In this document: piece by piece, positions 55,630 to 64,000 of the stretch
Layout of the letters: each line of letters begins with the position of its first letter
Position numbering within the stretch: position 1 is the first letter of the stretch
Assembly (NCBI RefSeq): GCF_003672135.1
Contig: NC_039513.1
Location: 1,116,001 to 1,180,000, forward strand
Length of the DNA: 64,000 nt
DNA from: Ooceraea biroi
Lineage: Eukaryota > Arthropoda > Insecta > Hymenoptera > Formicidae
Reading direction: 5' to 3'
Notes under the pieces: generated by a model
The model's database searches: none
Told to the model about the DNA's origin: nothing
Seen by the model: only the letters and a program-made list of their open reading frames with translations
Program-made: the position numbers and the translations under genes

Positions 55630-55842
55630 TCCGTTCGTAGGACACGTAGGAGAAAAATGAAAACACTTTTCTTATGCAAATCGAACCCAAGCTATCCATT
55701 GAGCCTACTCTGAACTTGATCCGTTCAGCGGTTATTGAGATCTAATAATCTGAGTGTCTGCGAAAGCGTCACTTCGCGTAATAGTGTCACGGTGCGGTCT
55801 CGCTGCGCGTATACTTGGCACGAGACACTACCGTGCCTCTCG
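55630..55842 (-). repeat. Dispersed repeat family B, copy 2
   Basis: Reverse complement of 46842-47050; ends in GCGCGTATACTTGGCACGAG and ACACTACCGTGCCTCTCGAT. Non-coding. Confidence 0.75.
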
Positions 55843-56838
55843 ATGTTTACTCACAACCGACCAACAGTTCTCACTTTTCTTTAAATCTAGCTTATGCTCT
55901 TTAATTCCGGTGTCCAAATGTCTCTTAGTTTGGCCGATATAACACGCTTCGCAATCCATACAATTAATTCTATAGACAACACTTGTTTTTTCACCTTTTG
56001 ACTGTTTTTAACCCGTTTAATTAGTAAATCTAACTTTTTATTAACGGAGTAAACAATATTGAACTGATAACTCTTTAAAATACTACATAAATTTTCGCTA
56101 ATTCCTTTAATATATGGAATGCTTACAAATTTTTTAATGTTGTTATTGTTATTATTTACGCTTACTTCTGTGATATTATTATCGTTACCAAACCTACCAC
56201 TATATTTGATATTCTTCAACCTTTTGATTACATGTTTCTTAATAAAATCAAGCGGATAGCAATTCTTATTTAAGATTGATTTTGAATATCAATATTATCA
56301 TCGTGGAATCTACAGTCAGACAATAAAACAGCTCTATCGACCAAACATGTAACAACACTGATTTTATGTGTTAATGAATTATTTGCAAAATAATTAGTAT
56401 AACGACCGAAGAAAGATGGTTTCCAGTACCAATTTGTAATTAATAATTCCGTGTCCCGAATGACAGTAGTGTCCAAGAAATTAAGGGAACCGTTACTTTT
56501 AGTTTCTAAGGGGAATCTAAGTCGCGGATGGTAATTATTGAAAACATCAAGCACATATTGTATCTTATTAGTTGGTAGTATAGTAAATATATCGTCCACA
56601 TATCTATGAAAAGTTGTGATATTAAAATCTAAACTCTCAATACAAAAGGTCTCTAGATCATCAAGAACAATATCCGCTAAAATTGGTGAAAGAGGCGAAT
56701 CCATGGGGCTACCAAAAATTTGTTCATAAAATTGGCCGTTAAAAGTAAAAGCGGTTGAATACAAAATTAAATTGATACCATAAAGAAATTGATCTAAATT
56801 AAATTTCGTGGCTGCGGATATGAAACCATCAATTTCCG
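55843..56838 (-). pseudogene. Penelope-like element 4, RT palm to GIY-YIG, frameshifted
   Basis: The RT segment (56838-56275) has FNLDQFLYGINLILYSTAF, GSPMDSPLSPILADIV, the catalytic YVDD and LNFLDTTVIRD, then DRAVLLSDCRFHDDN. After a shift near 56275 comes CYPLDFIKKHVIKR and a linker (FVSIPYIKGISENL), and after another shift near 55995 a partial GIY-YIG (ACYIGQTKRHLDTG). It is truncated at both ends; the left end abuts repeat family B, the right a Tc1 relic. In GSPMG the Gly is replaced by Asp. Confidence 0.85.
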
Positions 56839-56894
56839 TGCTCATGATATAAAATGGCGGAGCACAGTGTAGAAACCTTTGTTGTCTGTGCATG

Positions 56895-57330
56895 TGAAAA
56901 CACGACTCGCTTGAGTGCACGAGAATATCGATCAAGATTGGAGCAACGTAATTTTTACTGATGAAGCTTTTTTTGGGCACGTTGTAGTATCCCACGAACC
57001 TGGTAGAGTAGTATAGCGGACTGTTAAACACGCAGCAAAGGTGCACGTTTAGGGCTGCTTCTCAGAACAGGGATTTGATACACTGTACGTGTTTACACAC
57101 AATCTGGAATGCGGAGAAAAGGTTGGAAATCTATAAAAAGTCCTTGTTACCATCTGCCAACTCTTGGTTTAGGAAAAAAAATGAAGACTGAATTCTGCAG
57201 GAAGATAATGATCCAAAACACCGGAGCAGACACTGTACTGACAATTAGGAAGAAAATACACTTTGCCAACTTCATATAAATATTTGGAAACTGTCATCAT
57301 TGCAGGATATGTGTCCAACGTGGAAGTAAT
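56895..57330 (+). pseudogene. Tc1-like transposase remnant
   Basis: The plus strand, in one frame with stops, gives DQDWSNVIFTDEAFFGHV, HEPGRVV and RTVKHAAKVHV, then GCFSEQGFDTLYVFTHNL and LQ-like EDNDPKH sequence around 57205. These are the first (TDE) and second (DNDPKH) catalytic blocks of a Tc1-family transposase. Stops are frequent. The third block is not recognisable. Confidence 0.7.
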
Positions 57331-57539
57331 TCTTGGTTACATTACGATTTTTGCACTTCAACGAGATACCTTCTTTATCGTTAAGGATTAAAGTTTTAAC
57401 AGTAGAAGTTTACAAAATGCGTGAATCAAAAATTGTTATATTTACTTTATCTAATATCTTGTTATACTTTCAGCCAAGAAATTTTTTAATTAATTTGAAA
57501 TATTGTATCAATTATATCAGTTGGGTAGTAACTAGTTAA
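57331..57539. other. AT-rich gene-free stretch
   Basis: One short open frame with no recognisable family. Confidence 0.35.
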
Positions 57540-57665
57540 ACAGTTAAAAGTTAAGTTAAAAAGTTATTAACTTTTAACTTAACTTAGTTAATTTTAAACA
57601 TATTAACTTTTAACTTTAACTAGTTAATTTTTAAGGCATTAACGTTAACGTATTAACTTTTTTTA
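57540..57665. repeat. TTAACT-type low-complexity repeat
   Basis: GTTAAAAGTTAAGTTAAAAAG followed by TTAACTTTTAACTTTAACTA-type runs that form a weak hairpin. Simple-sequence DNA. Confidence 0.8.
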
Positions 57666-58129
57666 TACAAGTTAAAAATCATTCATCAATATTAAAAATC
57701 GTGAAAATGGTTGGCAGCGCTATTAGAGCAGTGTTGTCACTTTTAAGACGCGGCTCACAGCTCCGCCGCTTGGCGTTTACGAATCTTAATCTTTAGTTCA
57801 TAATAGACAATAATCATCTTATATGTTTATCTTATATGTTTATTATTTTTCGCGAAGCCTATTTTATAAGTATTTATATATAGTACTTTACTACGCCAAT
57901 GCTAATATTAAGCTGAAAAGAAATTAATTAATCGATCATAACTGACAAACATTAGACAGATGGTCGGTTAATATAAACGAATAGCTAGACTAGATGGTCA
58001 GTCTTTTTAATAAATAGAAGACTCATTTTCTCTCTAACACGCGTATTCTGCGCGCCAACATGATTTGTCAGTCTTAAAAACGCAGTAATTGCTGACAGGC
58101 AACCTCACTTATTGATAAAATTCATCCCG
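57666..58129. other. Gene-free stretch
   Basis: No gene or repeat partner was recognised. Confidence 0.4.
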
Positions 58130-58268
58130 AACATTAACCACTTAATTTGCGATTGTGAAAAAATACCACCTCAGCCAGGGATCGAACCTGGAGCCTCCTA
58201 CTATCTGGGCAGGCGTCGACCACCAGGGCTAACGGTGATAGATCTCACAATCGACAATTAATGTTCAA
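58130..58268. mobile_element. Small foldback enclosing a tRNA-like sequence
   Basis: AACATTAACC...GCGATTGTGA at the left pairs with TCACAATCGACAATTAATGTT at the right. The loop is almost entirely a tRNA-like segment. The right arm overlaps the end of the Tc1 relic ORF. Confidence 0.6.
58164..58240 (-). repeat. tRNA-like / SINE-head sequence
   Basis: On the minus strand a 7-bp acceptor-like stem (TATCACC with GGTGGTA), a T-arm CCAGG-TTCGATC-CCTGG with a good B box (GGTTCGATCCC) and an A-box-like TAGCCCTGGTGG are present in 77 nt. The D- and anticodon arms fold poorly, so a working tRNA is unlikely; a tRNA-derived SINE head or pseudogene is the better reading. Confidence 0.5.
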
Positions 58269-58930
58269 TTATTAGTTTGAATGACGGCCTCTATTCTCGG
58301 TCTGAAGCGTCCGCACACACGCTGTAATGCAGCGCTGTCCATGCCGGCGAATGCTGTCTCAATAGCGGTCTTTAATGACGTCACATTGGGATGCCGGGAC
58401 TTGTTGGTGACCCTTTCAACTACGCTCCATACGTAGTAGTCCAGGGGATTCAAATCTGGGCTGTTAGGAGGCCAGAATTCCTTGGACCTAAACATATCAA
58501 CGTTGTCTGAGAGCCACTCGCTTTGTCCTGGCAGCCTCGGAGAGCATCTGTTGTATCTTTAGTGTGTGTGTATGATTTGTATTGAAGGTCCTTCTTGGCA
58601 ATTCGACTTATTGTTGGCTCGCTTACACCCACAATCGACGCCAATTTTCGCAACGATTTCTCTGGGTCCTCCGAAATCAGCGCTTGAGCTCTTTCGATGA
58701 CTACGGGGGTCCTCTCGGTGCGTTCTTTCGAAGGACTCTTCCTCGCCGGCATACTGGAACCTTCGTTGGACTGTTCTGAAGCCGTATATTTTGCTACAAC
58801 GTCATAAACGGTTGATCTTGGGTATCCAAAAAACCGAATTATTTCCGTTGTTGAGCGCCCAGCGCGACGGTCTTCGATGATCGCTCTTCGATTATATACT
58901 CCGCACTTGGTTTCAACATCGCAGCTATTT
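58265..58930 (-). pseudogene. Internally deleted Tc1/mariner transposase, copy 2
   Basis: From about 58890 the minus frame reads NRRAIIEDRRAGRSTTEIIR (first helix-turn-helix), VYDVVAKYTASEQS, MPARKSPSKERTERTPVV, ERAQALISEDPEKSLRKLAS and VSEPTISRIAKKDLQYKSYT; then after CAACAGATGCTC it jumps to FRSKEFWPPNSPDLNPLDYY, WSVVERVTNKSRHPNVTSLK and a stop at 58265. The block with the first two catalytic aspartates is missing, at the same place as in 45781-46482. The N-terminal frame is long and clean, with one shift near 58500. Confidence 0.8.
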
Positions 58931-59017
58931 TGAGGTTATGACTGTTTACTAGAAGCATCCGGCTTTCTCGGACGCCAACAACGACCTCTGGCGGAGGCAC
59001 AATATGGCGAGAAATTT
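58931..59017. other. Spacer
   Basis: Short unassigned DNA between the Tc1 relic and repeat arm C. Confidence 0.3.
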
Positions 59018-59262
59018 AAATTGAAAGGACCCCGCACGATTCTTATAGAAAAACGTTTTCAGTCAAATGTTCTGAATTTGTAATATGATATGGTTCTCGT
59101 GATTCTGATCAAAAGATCCAATGGACCCAAAATTCTAAAATGGACAGTTTTTGAGTTACAGACATTTGAAAGTCTTCATCACTAGCACCGAGAGATGGTA
59201 GGCCAGCGCTACGGCACTGCTATTCTCTGTGCTCGCCCGCTAGCGGATACCTTGTATGGGGC
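59018..59262. repeat. Inverted repeat arm C, left
   Basis: Inverted copy of 63110-63335: CCGCACGATTCTTATAGAAA, GATCCAATGGACCC, CTGTCCATTTTAGA inverse and GATGGTAGGCCAGCGCTACG. The outer terminus present at 63353 (CACCCTGTA) is missing here. Confidence 0.8.
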
Positions 59263-59570
59263 GACCACCGGCCAGTCGTATCGCATTGACTTTTTTCGAA
59301 CACTAGACTTCACAACACTGCGTGAAATGCTTTAAAAGCGTATCGACTTCAGTTCATAAAAACTTTACTTCATGTTTTCTGCATTTAGCTGGTGCGCCTT
59401 TGGTTTTTCTCTTATTATTACATCTTGCTCGTTTCTGTTAGTATCTCCAGGAGTATATTATTAATAATATAACTGTGTATATTGCAAAATATTTTTTATA
59501 AGCTAATAGTATGGCTCTTTAAAATCGAATTAATTGTTTAGCATGTGATACAGCTTATACTACACGAGCA
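59263..59570. other. Upstream region of the 183-codon ORF
   Basis: AT-rich. In the ORF frame an upstream INCLACDTAYTTRA segment with a C-x2-C pair precedes the annotated Met (59530-59570), but a TAA at about 59520 cuts it off from the next upstream ATG at 59511. Confidence 0.45.
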
Positions 59571-60122
59571 ATGCGACAATTACATGGATTGCAAAACGAG
59601 GAAAAATTACAAATTGCAATTCGGTATAGAGAGGAAATGAATAAACCTCATGTTGAAATTGGAGACGACTCTCGAATCAACTGTGATCGGCTTATTAATA
59701 AAGAAATTCGGGAATTAGCAAATGATCCTGAATGCTTAAGACTCAATGTCGTGAAACAAACTACAAGTAATGGATGCATGATTTGTAATGCTATGCTTGT
59801 TGATATGCGTCAGCTTTCATTTCCATGCAGAGTTCAGATTTTTATTGATTTAAATATTTATATTCCTGAAACAATACGTTGTTGTCCACGACATTTAAAT
59901 AAAGAAGGATTTCTTCATCGAGAATTATATCCAAGATTAAAATATATTAGTAGACCATATCGATTAAAAGGAGCTCAATTACATAATTATTTGCAAATGT
60001 TACGCGAATTTGCTAAAACTGGCCAACGTGATCTTAGTAATATAAATAATTATTCTGATGAAGACTTTAAAATAATTACTTCTATTCATAAAGAACAATT
60101 TCAGGAAATGTTTCTTTCTTGA
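59571..60122 (+). CDS. Intact 183-codon ORF resembling the N-terminal region of a DDE_Tnp_4-type transposase
   Basis: The frame is uninterrupted. It has a charged start (LQNEEKLQIAIRYREEMNKP), a cysteine pair GCMICNA, then FPCRVQIFIDLNIYIPETIR followed by CCPRHLNKEGF, and ends SDEDFKIITSIHKEQFQEMF before the stop. The succession C..C, IYIP..RCC..HL and SDEDF..IT...KEQF recalls the N-terminal region found before the DDE_Tnp_4 domain in many arthropod transposon proteins (ISL2EU/Harbinger-like). The catalytic domain is absent. It lies between inverted arms C. It could be a recent internally deleted element or a retained DNA-binding or regulatory protein. The start is the first in-frame Met after the upstream stop; sequence conservation may extend upstream of it. 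Confidence 0.6.
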   Translation: MRQLHGLQNEEKLQIAIRYREEMNKPHVEIGDDSRINCDRLINKEIRELANDPECLRLNVVKQTTSNGCMICNAMLVDMRQLSFPCRVQIFIDLNIYIPETIRCCPRHLNKEGFLHRELYPRLKYISRPYRLKGAQLHNYLQMLREFAKTGQRDLSNINNYSDEDFKIITSIHKEQFQEMFLS

Positions 60123-60505
60123 ATAATTATGATTTTTATTTTTGATACGCTTGGAATCTGTCACCACGCAGCATACGATGCTTCGCGAGATCTCAATTTA
60201 TCTGTGGCGAGCATAATTATTTAATAAAATTGTAAATTGTATCGTCTTTATGAATCACATCTTATCGATATTAGTGCAGCGCGCTTCGCATCGCTCGTAT
60301 TGATTTTCTGTCATCGCGGAGGAGCGCTACACTTCACGTATGTTTTAACAGTTCCTCGTGTATCGCGATTTCGTGCAACATGGTAAGTGATCGGTCCGCC
60401 TTTTCTCGTCGATCGTATTGCCGATGTCGCAGAAAGTCGAACGGTAACGCGTGAAAATCTCGGTGTACACGTATGTGAAAGTGCGTTTAACGAGACTGCG
60501 ACACC
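60123..60505. other. Gene-free stretch
   Basis: AT-rich then GC-richer transition into the GC-rich repeat. No gene was recognised. Confidence 0.35.
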
Positions 60506-62575
60506 CATCGCTAACCTACGGTCCGCCGTACGCGTAGGCGCGGCATCGCAAATCAGATTGCACGCGAAATCTACTGAAGACGATAATTACTCCCGAAAAC
60601 GGGATCGTGACGACTCAGACGTGCTTCGGAAACTCCCCTCGGCACGTGGCTCTTGGCCCTCGGCACTCCACTCGAACTCTCCTCTCGGAACTCTCTTCTT
60701 CGCTCTCGATATTGCCCTCGGCACTCTCTTGTTCGGAACTCGGTCCCCCCCTCTCTCTCTCTCGATAATTTCTCTCTCTCAACCGCGGGTCTGAGTCTTG
60801 GTGTCACGATCCCCGATACGGCAAACTACAAAGGAATTGGGCGCCAGGCGCAATCACTTGCGCCGCTCACGAAATCAGCACGTAAACTTCTATGGCTCGA
60901 CTAGTCAGCCGTCGTGGGTTTGGATATTAGAAGGCCGCTGGAAGGGCGGGACAGTAAGGCGCAACGCAATTAGATAAAATAATAATATATTTCACAGAAC
61001 TTCCGTTGAGTCGGGGCTGGTACCCCGGCATAGAGCGATTCGCCAGTAAGAATCACCCCGACGCCAACGCGCAAATACACGCACGGAACGCCACGAAACA
61101 CAACGAAATACGAAACACGAGACGCAATACGCGAGTCAGTCTTTCACGCGGTGACTTTCCCGGCCCCCGCTCTTGAGACTCTGATTGGTGATTTCCGCGA
61201 GGTGACGCAGTCCGGTTAGGAGACATCCGTTACCGTCGGCTCAAAATCCTTTTCCCTCTCGCGATCTCGCCTCAATCGCGACTTTCTCTCACAGGCGTTA
61301 CCACACCCGGAAAGCCGCGATTCCACCAGTTAGGCTCCGCTACAAGACTACTCGGACTAAACTCGAGACGATACAAGTACCACTCCTCAAGACAGTACAC
61401 GCGAAACGTATTACATGCGACGCCATACTTGGAACGATAAGCTACGATTCACGGCTCGGAATACGCTGCGATTCACGGCTCGGAAACGCGCAATACATAC
61501 GAGCAAATAACGCGCAATACACGAGCAAATATTTCGATTATCCTACAATTACAATACCACGCGACAATCGACTGGAGTTGGCTTTCGAGGTGGAAGTTCT
61601 ACTCCTCGTATACGCGACACCGGGCGGACGGGCCTCGTCTCGTTTTTCTCTCCTCGGTACCACACGATAACCTGTCTCCCGTATTTCGGGGACGAAACAA
61701 TGATTCAGTAGACAGAGCTCGAGGTGCCGCCGCGACCGGTGCACTTACAAGATAATATCGCAAAGTGTAGCCTTACAAGTTGGACCTCGCTCTTCTCGTC
61801 GTCTCGTGCGGAACTCGTTCGCTTTCGGGGCCCTCGTTAGGATCGCTCCTCTGGCTTCGCCAAACTCCAAGTGCCGAGCCGCGGGGCGCGTCGCGAGGTC
61901 CTTCCCCGTTCGCGCATCGATCCACCACCGACTTATCGCTGAGCCGCCGCAGCCCCTTTCGCCGCTATCACTCGTATGACGGGTAACCGCTCTTCAGACG
62001 CTTCTCTGGATCGTGTTGGGGTGCTGGCTGCGCCGACATTCCCCGGTCTCCACCTTTCCTCGCCGGGCTGGCCAGGCCCAAGCAAGGGGACTCGAGGTGG
62101 TCGCCGAAGGGTTGCGCACCCCCTCCAAGGCGATCGAGCTAGCTGTCCTTCCTCTCTCTGGTCGGTATGGCATTTTCTGCTGACGATCCGCGCCTGCGGC
62201 TCCGTTCTTCGAGGCTCGGTACTTTCCTCTAATTCGGGCGGTCGGTGGCATCATCTTCTCTTACGGCTCGGAACCTCCCACGCTCCTGCGACCCTCAAGG
62301 CTCTCCTGTTCCGCTCTTCTCTTCCGCCGGGTCCCTGCTCCGAGGTGCTGCTGTCCCGAGGGGTGAGATACAGTTCTTCCAGTGGATTGGTCTACACTCT
62401 GCGAAACTCTTAACACCATTAGTGCACGCGCTTACACTCCACTCGGTAAAATATCGCTCCTCCTCGCCCTGCGAGAGGAACGACCCCGACGGAATATTTG
62501 TGCTTCCCCCGTCTCGCTGCACCTTGTGACGAACGTCCCAAAACGTCACGTCACAACCGCGTATGTCACGTAACA
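60506..62575 (-). repeat. GC-rich dispersed repeat, copy 2
   Basis: Reverse complement of 2316-4215, with extra sequence between about 60560 and 60830 (CTCTCGGAACTC-type blocks). Shared blocks: GGTCCGCCGTACGCGTAGGC, GGCGCAATCACTTGCGCC, GGCCGCTGGAAGG and the terminal AACGTCACGTCAC. Open frames on both strands are composition-driven and carry no domain. Confidence 0.65.
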
Positions 62576-62727
62576 GACATACGCGGATAAATGGATCGAA
62601 CGCGGAGCGAATAATTTCGCCAGCAAGGTCTTCGGATTTGACCCTGAAGAGTGAACAGTGCTTACAGGAACAGGATACAGTGCTTGCAGGACATTGTGCA
62701 GTGAATAGAAATACGCAGTGAACAGCC
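62576..62727. other. Gene-free spacer
   Basis: CAGTGCTTACAGGAACAGGA-like phrases occur twice; nothing else was recognised. Confidence 0.35.
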
Positions 62728-62938
62728 GCGAAAAATTAAAATCAAATTGAAGTGTGCGCGATGCGCGGGCCCCTTCGACCTACCGTCACTGAACGCGGGA
62801 AAATTCTGCACAAGGATAGGATAACTACAACCCTTCGTAGCGCCGAAATTACGTCACCCTCGACATTTTGCAAGAGGAACTATCGTCTTGGAATGACGTC
62901 AGGAATCTACCCTGAACCGGTGATTCGGTAAGTAATAT
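62728..62938. repeat. Single arm of the 27065-27500 MITE family
   Basis: It matches the right half of that palindrome (ATTGAAGTGTGCGCGATGCG; GTCACTGAACGCGGGAAAAT; CCTTCGTAGCGCCGAAA; AACCGGTGATTCGGTAAG) but lacks the CACCCTGTA end and the other arm. Confidence 0.8.
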
Positions 62939-63109
62939 GAAAAAAACGTATTTTTACGTTACCATCAACAACACAAAATGCACTTTTATGAGTCTATGTC
63001 TGTACAGATATACACTCATAAAATATATACACTAATAATAAATAATACACTTAATAAATAAAAATAACATACGTGCACATGCACCCATACACAGCACTTG
63101 TATAAATGT
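62939..63109. other. AT-rich spacer
   Basis: TACACTCATAAAATATATAC-type simple sequence. No gene. Confidence 0.4.
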
Positions 63110-63353
63110 AACGAGCGCTGAGAATAGCAGTGCCGTAGCGCTGGCCTACCATCTCTCGGTGCTAGCGATGAAGACTTTCAAATGTCTGTAACTCAAAAAC
63201 TGTCCATTTTAGAGTTTTGGGTCCATTGGATCTTTTGATCAGAATCACAAGAACTATATCATATTACAAATTCAGAACATTTGACTGAAAACGTTTTTCT
63301 ATAAGAATCGTGCGGGATCCTTTGTCCGGATTTTGGTGACGCACCCTGTACAT
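63110..63353. repeat. Inverted repeat arm C, right, with terminus
   Basis: Inverted partner of 59018-59262, ending GGTGACGCACCCTGTA at 63353. The end resembles that of the Tc1 relic at 46611 (TAGTGACGCACCCTGTA). Confidence 0.8.
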
Positions 63354-63447
63354 ATATGAAAGCGATGATTTCGATAACGAATCAATTGTAGATTGCGAAT
63401 TATTTGTGCGTTCTAGATATCTTGTATAGTGCGTTTGAAACATAATA

Positions 63448-63990
63448 TACAGGGTGGGGCATTTAAAGTGTTACAAGCTAATATCTCTGAAAATACACAT
63501 TATAGAAAAAAACGTTTTAAATAAAAGTTATTTGGTTGGAAGGGGGCATAAGATAGTGCCATGGTTTGACCTTGAATAGTCGTTTGAAGGTCACGTGAAG
63601 GTCACTTTTAATTTTTTAAATGGAAACCCCCACTTTTCATTACATATTCTTGCAATTAACTCGAGAGCTTTTCAAAGCACTATGATGAAATATTTTTTCA
63701 TTAAGAACTTTTCAAATTATTAATTATTATAATTAGCTGAAAAGTTACAGTTATAACGTTTTAAGTCACCTTGTTATATGTTATATAACAATAATTTCAA
63801 CATAATTGTATTCTTAATTTACAATAAGCTGTTTGGTTGAATTCTTTACAATTGGACAAACATACACTTAAAATGTTATAACTGTAACTTTTCAACTAAT
63901 TATATTATAATAATTAATAATACTAATTGAGAGTACGCGTTGCCCAAGACGACGACGACGATAAGAGAGTTTTTTTTAATGCAAATTGTC
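63448..63990. mobile_element. ACAGGGTGGGGC element, left arm plus hairpin
   Basis: It starts TACAGGGTGGGGCATTTAAA, carries the family core (TTTGACCTTGAATAGTCG; AAACCCCCACTTTTCATTAC; CTCGAGAGCTTTTCAAAG) and then a hairpin with arms at about 63735-63760 and 63878-63910 (AAGTTACAGTTATAAC). It runs to a CGACGACGACG tract near the window end. Confidence 0.7.
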
Positions 63991-64000
63991 ACGGTTTGGA

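Noticed and set aside
58164..58240. Funct­ional tRNA gene
   Set aside because: Acceptor and T-arms pair, but D- and anticodon arms do not fold convincingly, and it lies in a foldback element.
60387..60904. Ser/Leu-rich plus and Arg/Glu-rich minus ORFs
   Set aside because: Composition-driven frames in the GC-rich repeat with CTCTCTC tracts.

Overview
The window is a transposon-dense stretch of animal DNA. Nothing in it looks bacterial: there are no operons, no closely packed genes and no rRNA. Its make-up is long TA-flanked palindromes of the Tc1/mariner type, Penelope-like retroelements with GIY-YIG domains, CsRn1-type Gypsy sequence, and TTAGG-type telomere-like runs. Together these point to an insect, most likely a hymenopteran and quite possibly an ant. 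That assignment is inference from element content and is not proven by any single gene.

Only two segments look like host coding sequence. They are minus-strand, phase-0 exons at 32688-32879 and 18070-18603, with plausible splice sites. They probably belong to one coiled-coil, cilia/flagella-associated (CFAP43/44-like) gene whose roughly 14 kb intron is filled with elements. An intact 183-codon ORF at 59571-60122 resembles the N-terminal part of a DDE_Tnp_4-type transposase, without its catalytic domain.

Layout. 1-4.6 kb: a foldback element, compound microsatellites, a GC-rich repeat (2.3-4.2 kb, inverted partner at 60.5-62.6 kb) and a small MITE. 4.7-6.1 kb: truncated Penelope element. 6.8-10.4 kb: a dead DD41D-like mariner transposase beside a palindrome carrying inverted 16-bp minisatellite arrays. 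11.4-15.2 kb: a foldback, tandem repeats and TTAGG-like arms. 15.3-18.0 kb: two long palindromes joined at a TA. 19.4-22.7 kb: a roughly 3.3 kb inverted duplication, over 99% identical as read, containing two Penelope copies. 23.0-26.6 kb: a LINE whose endonuclease domain is split by a Tc1-like element. 27.6-29.6 kb: a Penelope element inserted into the end of an older one. 29.9-31.7 kb: a jockey-like LINE broken by a MITE and a TTAGG-bearing foldback. 33.3-37.0 kb: a DD41D mariner with ~310-bp TIRs that hosts a Harbinger deletion derivative and a solo-LTR-like insert. 37.6-46.6 kb: further TIR elements, a mariner pseudogene split by another transposon, a Helitron-like end and a Tc1 relic. 47.1-49.5 kb: a CsRn1-type Gypsy 5' half. 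50.0-52.0 kb: a THAP fragment cut by a nearly intact DD41D transposase. 52-55.4 kb: AT-rich DNA and a satellite built of TIR ends. 55.8-59 kb: another Penelope element, Tc1 relics and a tRNA-like foldback. 59-63.4 kb: inverted arms around the 183-codon ORF and the GC-rich repeat.

The elements are layered, with at least six nested insertions whose target duplications can be read. Across otherwise different palindromic families, one 9-mer (TCAAGGTCA, the NR5A/ERR-type nuclear-receptor extended half-site) recurs at least 22 times.
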